Source of the DNA: Thermoanaerobacter thermocopriae JCM 7501
Lineage (GTDB): Bacteria; Bacillota; Thermoanaerobacteria; Thermoanaerobacterales; Thermoanaerobacteraceae
Direction of reading: 5' to 3'
NCBI RefSeq assembly: GCF_001310975.1
Contig: NZ_BAZY01000011.1
Location: 1 to 60,195 of the forward strand
DNA: 60,195 bases
This document shows, piece after piece, positions 46,203 to 54,619 of the stretch; position 1 is the stretch's first letter; the number at the start of each line of letters is the position of its first letter. The notes under the pieces are model-generated. The model was not told where the DNA came from. It worked only from the letters and a program-made list of their open reading frames with translations, and made no database searches. The translations under genes were made by a program, and so were the position numbers.

Positions 46203-46713
46203 GCAAATTAGTAAAAAGGATAACAATTGCTATTGTTGTAATAGCATTAATATCTTCTGCATTTTATTTTGAATCAAAATTGTCTAAACCTAAAACCGCA
46301 GCAGGCAATTCTAAAACAGTAAAAGCATCTACTACAAAGATAAATCCTCAGGACCTTCTGATTACCAACGATGAAGGCGATATAGCATTGGCATAAGCTA
46401 TATGAATCCCATACAAGATGATAAAGACAATCTGGTTTTTCAGGTATTTTTAGATAACCACCAGGTAGATCTATCTAAACTCGACCTAAGTGGAAAGGTA
46501 TTGTTTACTAATAGTGAGGGTCTCAAGGTTGACAATGTAAAATGGTCGATAGAGGGCTCAGGGCATCACGTTGTCGCCTTTATAAAAATACCGAAAAAGA
46601 TAAACGGCAAGAATTTAATAACACCCAATACCAAATATATTCAGTTAGAATTGCGGGACATAGGCGGGGTTAAGTCCAGAGTATATAAATGGGACGAAAG
46701 GTTTTTAAAATAA
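46199..46713 (+). CDS. membrane-anchored extracytoplasmic protein of unknown function (frameshift near 46393)
   Basis: An N-terminal signal anchor (ITIAIVVIALISSAFYFESKL) is followed by a soluble domain. The frame ends at 46396 and resumes in the next frame; adding one A near 46393 gives IALAISYMNPIQDDKDNLVF and 171 residues. The C-terminal part (FQVFLDNHQVDLSKLDLSGK through RDIGGVKSRVYKWD) reads like a beta-rich ligand-binding domain. It overlaps the lgt stop by four bases and is 13 bp before ccdA. No family recognised. Confidence 0.65.
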
Positions 46714-46726
46714 GGGGGAGCTATAG

Positions 46727-47457
46727 GTGTCTTATGTATTACCTTTTATAGCAGGCGTTGCTTCGTTTTTATCCCCATGTATAATACCCATGATAAGCGT
46801 ATATTTCTCGCTGATAACCGGCATGTCCATAAAGGATCTAAAGGACGTAGAGTTTCACAGGGCGATGAGAAAGTTTATTCTCATTAATACCTTTGTGTTC
46901 GTACTCGCCTTTACAATCGTCTTTACTTTAGTAGGTGGGTTATCGGGTACTATAGGCAAGTGGTTGAGCAGTTATATCTCGATAATGAACGTAATCGGCG
47001 GGATACTGATTATAGCAATGGGTTTAAATTTAATGGGTTTAATCAATTTAAACTTTTCATTTTTAAGCAAATACAGCGCACATGACATTAAAACATCTTC
47101 CAGGTATCTTACTACTTTTTTAATAGGCCTATTTTTTGCTATAGTATGTTCCCATTGCATAGGCCGGTGTTATATTCCATGCTAATATATACCGCCACGA
47201 CGGGAAGTACGCTAATCGGTATGAAGACCATGTTCCTGTTTTCTATAGGCCTTGCGGTACCATACTTGCTGGTAGGTTACTATATGCCAGAGGCGATTAA
47301 TGTTATAAAGAAAACAAAGAAATATCAAAATATTATATCAATAATCTTGGGAACTTTTCTAATTTTCCTGGGGTTCCTGACGACTTTGGGCAAAATTCAG
47401 GATTTAACGACATTTTTAAGCAGATTATTGCCGTTTAAACTGCCATTAGGAATGTAG
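46727..47457 (+). CDS. ccdA: CcdA/DsbD-type cytochrome c biogenesis membrane protein (frameshift near 47164)
   Basis: CcdA-type proteins move reducing equivalents across the membrane to extracytoplasmic thiols. The 243-residue protein has six membrane segments in two inverted halves: FIAGVASFLSPCIIPMISVY with the first key Cys, and VCSHCIGPVLYSMLIYT with the second. One C lost from CCC near 47164 splits the gene. GTG at 46727 follows GGGGGAG. In this operon it could keep Cys-containing lipoproteins or metal-binding proteins reduced. Confidence 0.88.
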
Positions 47458-47488
47458 CAGGGGTGTAAAAAAGGAGGATAAAGAAAGC

Positions 47489-47566
47489 GTGATTCTGCTC
47501 AGCGTAAGCCTGGCATCAATTTTTCTGTTTATTTTTCATCTGTATTTGGAAAATTGGCCGGAATAA
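47489..47566 (+). CDS. possible 25-residue single-span membrane peptide
   Basis: GTG at 47489 is 11 bp after a strong AAGGAGG. The reading frame gives a 25-residue peptide with one hydrophobic stretch (ILLSVSLASIFLFIFHLYLE) and then stops. It may be a true small membrane protein at the end of the operon, or the first codons of a truncated gene. Confidence 0.35.
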   Translation: MILLSVSLASIFLFIFHLYLENWPE

Positions 47567-47582
47567 GGAATAAGTTGTAACG

Positions 47583-47830
47583 TTTTTAATTCATTTCTTA
47601 ATGTATAAAGCAGGTATGGGTGGCTAGTTTAGGGCGATGTTACGGTGTAGGCTTTGTTTTTATAAGTTTAACAATGTCAAGTCAAGAAACAAGTTATCTT
47701 CATAAATTTTTGAAAACCGGCTTTTTTTATATTATTGGTAGCATTTCCTGTTGATATTGGCTCCATATATTCTGACAATTAAGGGGGTTATAATATCAAT
47801 AAATGTACCTATGGATTCTATGTTACTTCT
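47583..47830. repeat. degenerate copies of two upstream gene segments
   Basis: 47583-47626 repeats codons 14-28 of the small protein at 40123 (plus strand). 47650-47830 repeats the 3' end of the methyltransferase at 38960-39140 (minus strand) with about 85% visible identity and small indels. In the upstream locus these two segments are 1 kb apart; here they adjoin, so a rearrangement is recorded. Confidence 0.85.
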
Positions 47831-48570
47831 TATAGGAGCAGGAAGCTTCGCTATCATATCTGTAAGAAATTTTTTTGATGCTGAAGTTTTGGGATTTGAA
47901 ATAAGCTCGATGACGCTTCCTTCTTCAACAATAGTCCCATCTTCAATAACGGCAACTCTGTCACAAAAATTCTTTATCACATCTATCTCATGGGTAATGA
48001 TGACAATTGTTATTCCAAATTTTTTGTTAATATCTTTTAAAAGAGAAAGAATAGACTCTGTTGTTGTTGAATCAAGGGCAGAAGTTGTTTCATCAGAGAG
48101 TATTATGTCAGGATTGTTTGCAAGTGCCCTTGCAATACCAACTTTTTGCTTTTGCCTTCCAGATAGCTGAAAAGGATAAGAGTCCTTTTTGTCAGTTAAA
48201 TTAACTAATTCTAGGAGTTCCATAACTCTTTTTTTATTTCAGCTTTAGGAACTTTATTTATCCTCAAAGGGAATGCGACATTGTCAAATACAGTTGAATT
48301 CATTAAGAGATTAAAATTTTGAAATATCGTCCCAATTTTTTTGCGCATTTCCCTTAATGCTTTACCCCTAAGTTTGGTTATGTCAACGCCATTTATGAGT
48401 ATTTCTCCCGATGTTAGTGTTTCTAGAAGGTTTATACATCTTAAAAAGAGAGGATTTGCCTGTAACTACTTAAACCAATTATTCTAAATATTTCCATTTT
48501 GTTTATTGTAAGGTTGATATTTTTAAGAGCTTCAATTTTTTTATTTTGTGATTCATAAACTTTATATGGT
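47732..48570 (-). pseudogene. metN-type ABC transporter ATPase pseudogene fused to a methyltransferase tail
   Basis: Minus-strand reading gives the start of a MetN-like methionine importer ATPase (KVYESQNKKIEALKNINLTI) with a ruined Walker A (one frameshift and Gly losses; NKMEIFRIIG where NKGEIFGIIG is expected). Several frameshifts follow, then a clean run from 48223: [33 protein letters not shown] and [14 protein letters not shown]. After [13 protein letters not shown] the protein switches, in frame, to [18 protein letters not shown], the tail of the methyltransferase at 38953. Insertions and substitutions show this is real decay, not only base-loss error. Confidence 0.85.
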
Positions 48571-48719
48571 GGCGTAACTTTCCAATATTCCAAAATAAAT
48601 ATATTATGTAATCCTCTCATACATCTGTTCTTACTGTTCCTTTGCTGCTATTCATAATTTTCTTTCTTATATATTCTTGTGAGGCTATTTGTTCATCGAG
48701 AAAAAAATACGGTTATATT

Positions 48720-48900
48720 TTTAATGTGTTTAGCTCTACCACCATTGGATTGAGTTCTTCGATCTCAAGAATGTTATAAATAGGCTTCAAATAAGAACCT
48801 GTACTTTCCATCGCTGCATGTGTGCACCTTCATTTTTTATTTAGTTCACCATCGATAGTATATTTTCCGTCTTGGAGGAGAACGTACGTATTTATTTTTC
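48720..48900 (-). pseudogene. IS110-family transposase remnant
   Basis: Minus-strand translation gives MESTGSYLKPIYNILE, then EELNPMVVELNTLKI with frame breaks. This is the RuvC-like block of IS110 transposases (MESTGVYWKPVxNLLE in relatives). Upstream residues LQDGKYTIDGELNK may belong to the same gene. No ends, serine domain or intact frame remain. 48571-48720 shows only fragmentary reading. Confidence 0.6.
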
Positions 48901-48912
48901 TTAAAGAGCTCA

Positions 48913-49815
48913 CTACCGTATTGAGCGACTATATTGAGTGCTTTCTTTCAGCACCTCATTCATACTGCCTGTTCTATATCCTTCTAGGTCTAATGTCACA
49001 TAAGTAAAACCTATATCTTTTAATTTTGCTGCTATTTTTTTCATCAAATCTCTATTTAAGATTTTCTCGTAATCTTTTTCGCCCAGTTCAATCCTAGCGA
49101 TATTACCATGATGCCTTACTCTTAGCTGCCTAAAGCCAAGCTCTATAAGGAAATTTTCAGCCTTATCTATCATCGATAGCTTTTCACGGGTAATCAACTG
49201 GCCATAAGGAATGCGGGAAGCTAGACATGCAAATGACGGTTTATTCCACGTTGGAAGGCCCATCTCTTTTGACAATGCCCTTATGTCTTTTTTGGTAAGC
49301 TTTGCGAATTTGAGTGGACTGACTACTTTAAGTTCCTGCGCTGCTTTCATGCCAGGTCTATAATCATTTAAGTCATCATAATTGGAGCCATCTGCTATAT
49401 GATCTATTCCGTTTTCTTTTGCGACTTTCCATACCTTTTGGAAAAGTTCTTTTTTACAATAATAGCACCTATCTATAGGGTTGCTGGAAAAACCGTCAAC
49501 ATCAAGTTCTTCAGATGTAATGGCTATATGTCTCGCCCCAATTTCTTGAATATACTTTATTGCCTCATTAAATTCTCTCTCAGGGTATGTGGAAGAACGA
49601 GCTGTAACAGCCAATGCTTTGTTTCCTAATACATCATAGGCTACTTTTATCAGAAATGTGCTGTCTACACCGCCGGAATAGGCTACAGCAAGACTACCCA
49701 ATTCTTTAATGTATGATTTTAAAACGTTCAACTTTTGTTGCAAAATCTCGTCCAATTTGCTACCCTCCATTTTTTCGGAATTTAATAGGTTCTTGAGGAA
49801 CCTCAAAATTCTCAT
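48913..49815 (-). CDS. larE: ATP-dependent sacrificial sulfur transferase LarE
   Basis: LarE inserts sulfur into the pyridinium-dithiocarboxylate precursor of the nickel-pincer cofactor of lactate racemase. The 300-residue protein has the PP-loop AVAYSGGVDSTFL, SSTYPEREF, DRCYYCKKELF (CxxC) and FACLASRIPYGQ. The CxxC plus the later Cys match the three-Cys LarE class that carries a [4Fe-4S] cluster, rather than the single sacrificial Cys of Lactobacillus. No larA, larB or larC is in the window. It is intact and stands alone within decayed DNA, with an inverted repeat upstream (49849-49877). Confidence 0.9.
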   Translation of the reverse strand: MRILRFLKNLLNSEKMEGSKLDEILQQKLNVLKSYIKELGSLAVAYSGGVDSTFLIKVAYDVLGNKALAVTARSSTYPEREFNEAIKYIQEIGARHIAITSEELDVDGFSSNPIDRCYYCKKELFQKVWKVAKENGIDHIADGSNYDDLNDYRPGMKAAQELKVVSPLKFAKLTKKDIRALSKEMGLPTWNKPSFACLASRIPYGQLITREKLSMIDKAENFLIELGFRQLRVRHHGNIARIELGEKDYEKILNRDLMKKIAAKLKDIGFTYVTLDLEGYRTGSMNEVLKESTQYSRSIR

Positions 49816-49848
49816 ATTCTTAATTTAACAAGGTATCTTTTGCTTTAA

Positions 49849-49877
49849 CTTGTTTGACACTTTTTACATCAAACAGG
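49849..49877 (-). promoter_or_regulatory. inverted repeat upstream of larE
   Basis: CTTGTTTGA (49849-49857) and TCAAACAGG (49869-49877) form an 8-of-9 dyad with an 11-bp spacer, 34-62 bp before the larE start. Candidate operator; regulator unknown. Confidence 0.4.
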
Positions 49878-50338
49878 TTTGTTAAGTTTTGCATTTTTTA
49901 ATGTTATACCTTTTTACCATTTAACATGTTGTGTGTTTAAATCTACATAAATCCAAGATTTTGTTATTTGATTCCTAATAATCGCGATTTTTTACTTTGA
50001 TATTTGCCATATTTTGCAATTAGCTAGGAATTTAAACTATTCCTATAGACTTAGTGTAAATTATATAATCTATATTGTCAACATGCAATTTGAATATTCT
50101 TAGATTCGTAATTTACAACATATACAAATGAGTTATTTCTGAAAAAGTCTAATAACATCGGCAAATGACTTTGAGAAGATAAGTAAACGTCAGTTTTCCA
50201 CAAAGTCACTTGCCTCAGAGGTATTCCTTTATAGCCAATGAATTTTTCTCAATGGTAAGGCGGACTGTGAAAATTGTGTACAGGAAAGTGAGCTCTGGAA
50301 CTTGCGAAAGTCTCACATAGCGTAATTGCTATTGATGT
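49878..50338. other. AT-rich intergenic stretch
   Basis: No intact gene. A TATAAT occurs at about 50066, and near 50290 AGCTCTGGAACT may encode the SSGT-like part of the broken cystathionine lyase that follows. I see no riboswitch or T-box. Confidence 0.35.
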
Positions 50339-50835
50339 ATGCTTTTTAATTATGGTGATGAAATATTGATTACAAAAAATGTTTACGGCGGCACCTTCAG
50401 GGTTTTTGACAAAATTTTTAAGAAATTCGGAATAATAGCCAAATTTATTGATACCACCGATTTGGATGTGGTAGAAAATGCGATAAATAATAACACCAGG
50501 GCTATTTTTATAGAGACTCCAACAAACCCCATTTTGGAGGTGACAGATATTAGAAAAATAGCGAAACTTTCTAAGAAATATGAAATCATAACCGTTGTTG
50601 ATAACACTTGGATGAAGTAGAAAAATTCATTTCACGTTTAAGAGTTATTTATCTTGCGGAAAATTTGGGAGCGGTTGAAAGTCTTATATCAATTCCGGCA
50701 CAAATGACTCATGCATCCATACTACAAGAAGAAAGATTGAAGTTGGGAATTAAAGATACATTGATAAGACTTTCTGTGGGTATAGAAGATGTGGAGGATT
50801 TAAAAGAAGATATTTTTAATGCTCTAAGGAGGTAA
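50339..50835 (+). pseudogene. cystathionine gamma-lyase/synthase family gene with internal deletion
   Basis: The first part reads LFNYGDEILITKNVYGGTF, then IFIETPTNPILEVTDIRKIA and VVDNT, all typical of Cys/Met-metabolism PLP enzymes. At about 50607 the frame jumps directly to the C-terminal part (NLGAVESLISIPAQMTHA, RLSVGIEDVEDL). The roughly 170 residues between them, including the PLP-binding Lys (SATKY-type motif), are missing, as is most of the N-terminal third. The protein cannot be active. Neighbouring cysK-like and luxS genes suggest an ancestral homocysteine-to-cysteine operon. Confidence 0.85.
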
Positions 50836-50839
50836 CAAC

Positions 50840-51797
50840 ATGGAATACGTAAAGGACATAAGGGAGCTTATAGGAAATACGCCTATTTTAAAAATAAGCA
50901 ATTTTGAGATACCCGAAGGTATTAACATATTTGCAAAGTTGGAGTTTTTAAGTCCAGGCGGAAGTGTTAAGGATAGAGCGTGTCTATATATGATAAAAGA
51001 TGCTGAAAAAAGAACTGTTAAAAAGGAGGTACACTTATTAAGGCCACTGCAGGTAATACAGGCATAGGTCTTGCTCTAGCAGCATTAAATAGGGAATATA
51101 AGGTAATTTTTGTGGTGCCAGATAAATTTCCGTAGAAAAGCAGCTTCTTATGAAAGCGTTGGGTGCCGAGATAGTAAATACACCAAAAGAAGAGGGAATG
51201 AAGGAGCTATATAAAAAGCCGAAGAACTTGCGAGAGAAATAGAGGATACTTTTATTCCAAATCAGTTTATTAATATGGCAAATGTGATGGCTCATTATGA
51301 GATTACCGGTCCCGAATATACAGCCAGCTGGACGGGAATATTGATGTATTTGTTGCCGGCGCTGGGACTGGCGGAACTTTACAGGTGTAGTAAAATAATT
51401 TAAAAGAAAAAAATAATAGGGTGAAGGCGGTTTTGGCAGATCCCATAGGGTCTATAATTGGTGGGGGAGTGAAGTAGGATGTTTTAATATCGAAGGAATA
51501 GGTAATAGCTTTGTACCAGATACCATGGATACTTCTTTAATAGACGAAATAGAAAAAATATCGGATGTAGAAGCTTTAAACACTGTAAAAGAACTTCACA
51601 GAAGGGAAGGACTGATAGTTGGCTCATCTTCCGGAGCTGCTTTTACCGCAGCCATGAGGCAGGCGACGAAGGCGAAGGCACCGTGCAACATTGTTGTAAT
51701 TTTTCCTGACAGAGGAGATAGGTATTTTAGCAAAAACTTATATGAAATAAGAGAAAACAAGGAAGGTGGTTTTTATGATAAAAGTGGAGAGTTTTGA
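50840..51797 (+). pseudogene. cysteine synthase/cystathionine beta-synthase-like gene with many frameshifts
   Basis: Segments in three frames join into one PLP protein: IGNTPILKISNFEIPEG, SPGGSVKDRA (PLP Lys), [26 protein letters not shown] and EGLIVGSSSGAAF. At least seven frame breaks occur in 950 bp. Several look like single-base losses in runs (for example TTT for TTTT near 51128, AA to A near 51315) and some are larger. Either very poor sequence or a true pseudogene. The start ATG at 50840 has AAGGAGG just upstream, 5 bp after the lyase stop. Probable role: MccA-like step from homocysteine or O-acetylserine. Confidence 0.8.
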
Positions 51798-52206
51798 ACT
51801 GGACCATACAAAAGTAAAAGCACCTTATGTTAGAAAAGCGGCCATATTAAAGGGAAATAAGGGAGATATAGTCGAAAAATACGATATAAGATTATTACAG
51901 CCTAATGAGTCAGAACTTCCTACGTCAGCTCTTCATACTTTGGAACATCTTTTTGCGGTTTATTTCAGAGAGGAATTGGATGGAATAATTGACGTTTCTC
52001 CTATGGGCTGCAGGACAGGCTTTTACCTTGTAAAGTTTGGAGAAAGCACCGAAGAGGAAGTTAAAAGTAAACTTATAAATGTTCTCAAAAAGGTTTTAAT
52101 TACAGAGGAAGTTCCGGCAGCAAATCCTGTTCAATGCGGAAATTTCCGAGACCATTCTTTATTTTCTGCTAAAGAATATGCAAAAATGATTTTAGAAAAA
52201 TTTTAA
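51775..52206 (+). CDS. luxS: S-ribosylhomocysteine lyase LuxS
   Basis: LuxS cleaves S-ribosylhomocysteine to homocysteine and DPD, the AI-2 precursor. The 143-residue protein contains the metal site HTLEH, the third ligand in VQCGNFRDHSLFSAKEYA, and the catalytic Cys in SPMGCRTGFYL. ATG at 51775 follows GGAAGGTGG; GTG at 51766 is a less likely start. It overlaps the end of the broken cysK-like gene. It uses the product of MtnN (37560). Confidence 0.96.
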   Translation: MIKVESFELDHTKVKAPYVRKAAILKGNKGDIVEKYDIRLLQPNESELPTSALHTLEHLFAVYFREELDGIIDVSPMGCRTGFYLVKFGESTEEEVKSKLINVLKKVLITEEVPAANPVQCGNFRDHSLFSAKEYAKMILEKF

Positions 52207-52793
52207 TATAGTCAGAATTAATGTCAATTATTATTATTTGTCAATTATTATTATTTTATCTTGTGAATTTGACCATATAGCTATATAATAAATGCATTAG
52301 AGAGCTATTTGACGATTGTCATTACTGAAAAATACAGCAAGGAATGGGAGTAATAGGAATGTACCTTAATTTCGGAGAGTCGGCGGTAGGTGTAAATAGA
52401 AAAGGAGTTTTCAGAATCCGGTCCGGGGTTTTGTAATATATTTGTAATATAATTGTTATGCACTTATTCGGATGCCTCATTTTAATATTTTTTGGTTGTT
52501 GACCAATTTTATCATAGCAGGTATTCAGAAAAAGTGCGTTATTTTTTTCTAGGATGGTTCTTAGTCACCCCTACCAAACTACCTTATACTTTATAATATT
52601 TTTCCGCTGGTTTTTGATTATATTAATATATCCTTCATCAATGCAGGCCTTACACACATCCATTGGAATGAACCACGTACCGTGAAGAAAGAGTTTTTCC
52701 GTCATGATGAAAGAATATATAGAGAATGCTATGAAATCGTACAAATAAAGAAAATAAGCGATATACAAGGGATATAAAAAATAAAAAAGGTAA
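52207..52793. other. no recognisable gene
   Basis: This stretch is AT-rich with stops in all frames apart from a minus-strand reading around 52571-52936 (LHGTWFIPMDVCKACIDEG) that I cannot assign. No terminator with a clear T-run follows luxS. Confidence 0.4.
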
Positions 52794-52807
52794 AGAGAAT
52801 TACCTTG

Positions 52808-53068
52808 CAGACTGTAGACAAACTTTCGGAAATAGGATATTTTGCAATCGGTGCGACTTGTGACAAAGCGATAACAAAACTTAATGAAACCGAGGGTGGA
52901 GGCGGGGCCGAAGCCAAGGATGGTGGAGGCGAGCACTAAGACAAGGATGTCGAATTGCCCAGAACCCTGCCGGAACCCGAGGGTCGAGTTTAGTTTTGTC
53001 GCTTTGGAACACCGGAGTGACGATGTAAAATATCCTATTTAAAAAATTTTTACTTTGTCAACAAACTG
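52808..53068. mobile_element. MITE-like element, 261 bp
   Basis: The left end CAGACTGTAGACAAA (52808-52822) and right end TTTGTCAACAAACTG (53054-53068) are inverted repeats, 12 of 15 matching. A perfect 14-bp subterminal pair (AAATAGGATATTTT at 52830-52843; complement at 53027-53040) follows, and the similarity continues inward through a CAAAGCGA motif. A 15-bp direct repeat AGAGAATTACCTTGC flanks it (52794-52808 and 53076-53090). The core (52889-52990) is GC-rich, unlike the host. No transposase frame, so it is non-autonomous. Confidence 0.7.
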
Positions 53069-53198
53069 AAAAATAAGAGAATTACCTTGCTATTACTTTT
53101 TAAAGCATCATATAGTTTAAATCTCAATTTTCTTGTATAATATATTCGTACGGCAAATATGGAAACTCAAACAAATGAATACATAAGAGGAATTGGTA

Positions 53199-53330
53199 TT
53201 GGAGATAATTATTGTAGTGTTTATGGCTTTGCTTGACCAATTGACAAAGTATCTTGCAGTGAAGTACTTTTAGGTAATACTGTTGAAAACCTCATTGACA
53301 GAGTGAGGCTAAGGTGTGGAAAGGGAGTTT
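53199..53330 (+). pseudogene. lspA (signal peptidase II) fragments joined by an internal deletion
   Basis: TTG at 53199 opens LEIIIVVFMALLDQLTKYLAV, the N-terminal membrane segment of LspA with its DQxTK motif, and stops after KYF. Directly downstream GNTVENLIDRVRLR matches the GxxxNLIDRxRxG catalytic motif. The roughly 70 residues between are absent, as is the C-terminus. A TATAAT at 53136-53141 may be the old promoter. Confidence 0.7.
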
Positions 53331-53346
53331 ACGGGGTAGTGATAAA

Positions 53347-54597
53347 ATGGATACAATAAAGATTTATACCAATATTATAAAAGAGAATATGAATAGACCT
53401 GAAAAAGTAAATAAGCTAATAAACTTTGGCCTTGCCGCTGCTTATTATTATGTGAGCTTTTTCAAAGACAAGAGGATTCCCAAATCTCTTCATTACCTAA
53501 ATAAATATTCTATAAAGAGCATAAAAGATTCTTTAGCAAATCCTCAAAATTCTGCTTGGGTAAACATCTTTGCACCATCTGAATTTTTGATTGCTATGGA
53601 CATAAAGCCCTTATTTATTGAAGCATATTCTTCTTTCATGTCAGGCTTCTTCATCGAAGATTATCTTATTGATACTGCCGAATCGAGAGGCATGTCAAAT
53701 ACTTTATGCAGTTACCATAAAACTTTTATAGGAGCCAGTGAACTTGATATTCTCAAAAAACCTAAATTTATGATGACCACTTCTATGATCTGTGATGCAA
53801 ATATACCTACTTTCAAGTATCTTTCAAAAAAACACGGGGTTCCACTGTACATTATTGATATTCCCTACAAATATTCTAAAGATGCCGTAGTGTATGTAAA
53901 AAAACAGCTTTTAGAAGTGGCGGGAAAGATTGAGGAAGTTTTTAATAGAAAGCTTGATATTGATAAATTGAGGGAAGTTGTAAGAACAGAAAATAAAACA
54001 AGAGCACTTATGAGAGAGTATTTAAATTATGCGGGAGAAAAAAGGTTTTTACCTACTATGACCTTTGAAATGTACATGCTCTTTGCATCCCATGTATTCA
54101 TTGGAAGTAAGGAAGTATTACATTTTTATGAGATGTTAGTGGAGGATATAAAAAGAGCTCCTGAAAGAAGTGGAAAAAGCATATTTTTTATACACCTTCT
54201 TCCTATGTTTGAGAAAAATTTTAAAGATTACTTTAATTTCAACGATAAATTTCACATTGCTGGTAGTGATTTGAATTATGATTTTCTTGAGGAAATTGAT
54301 GAAAACGACCCATTCAAAGGAATTGCTGAAAAGCTTATCTTAAACTCTTTTAATGGTGAAATAAATAGAAAAGTTGCAAAAATCAAAGAACTGATAGAAA
54401 AAATAAAACCAGACGGCATTATACAGTTTTGTCATTTGGGCTGTAAGCAGTCCATGGGTGGAACGTTTATAATTAAAAATCTTGCCTCAGAATTGGGTAT
54501 TCCATTTCTTTATTTAGATGGGGATTGTGTAGACAAGAGAAATAATCAAGAGGGACAGAATAGGACGAGGCTCGAAGCCTTTTTTGAAATGCTTTAG
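53347..54597 (+). CDS. 2-hydroxyacyl-CoA dehydratase subunit (HgdB/FldB-like)
   Basis: This 416-residue protein of the 2-hydroxyglutaryl-CoA dehydratase D-component family contains cysteines placed to bind a [4Fe-4S] cluster: LCSYHKTFIGA, SMICDANIP and FCHLGCKQSMGG. Family members eliminate water from (R)-2-hydroxyacyl-CoA by a ketyl radical after one-electron activation. Substrate cannot be told from sequence. ATG at 53347 is used. The next gene, 22 bp on, encodes the second subunit fused to the activase, and they form an operon. Confidence 0.88.
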   Translation: MDTIKIYTNIIKENMNRPEKVNKLINFGLAAAYYYVSFFKDKRIPKSLHYLNKYSIKSIKDSLANPQNSAWVNIFAPSEFLIAMDIKPLFIEAYSSFMSGFFIEDYLIDTAESRGMSNTLCSYHKTFIGASELDILKKPKFMMTTSMICDANIPTFKYLSKKHGVPLYIIDIPYKYSKDAVVYVKKQLLEVAGKIEEVFNRKLDIDKLREVVRTENKTRALMREYLNYAGEKRFLPTMTFEMYMLFASHVFIGSKEVLHFYEMLVEDIKRAPERSGKSIFFIHLLPMFEKNFKDYFNFNDKFHIAGSDLNYDFLEEIDENDPFKGIAEKLILNSFNGEINRKVAKIKELIEKIKPDGIIQFCHLGCKQSMGGTFIIKNLASELGIPFLYLDGDCVDKRNNQEGQNRTRLEAFFEML

Positions 54598-54619
54598 TAA
54601 TCCTTCTGGAGGTGAAAAA

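Noticed and set aside
47160-47457. ccdA as two genes (a truncated protein plus a separate downstream one)
   Set aside because: A single added C joins both halves into a normal six-span CcdA.
52571-52936. Minus-strand frame containing MDVCKACIDEG
   Set aside because: It crosses into the MITE-like element, has no clear start and matches no family I know; kept only as a note.
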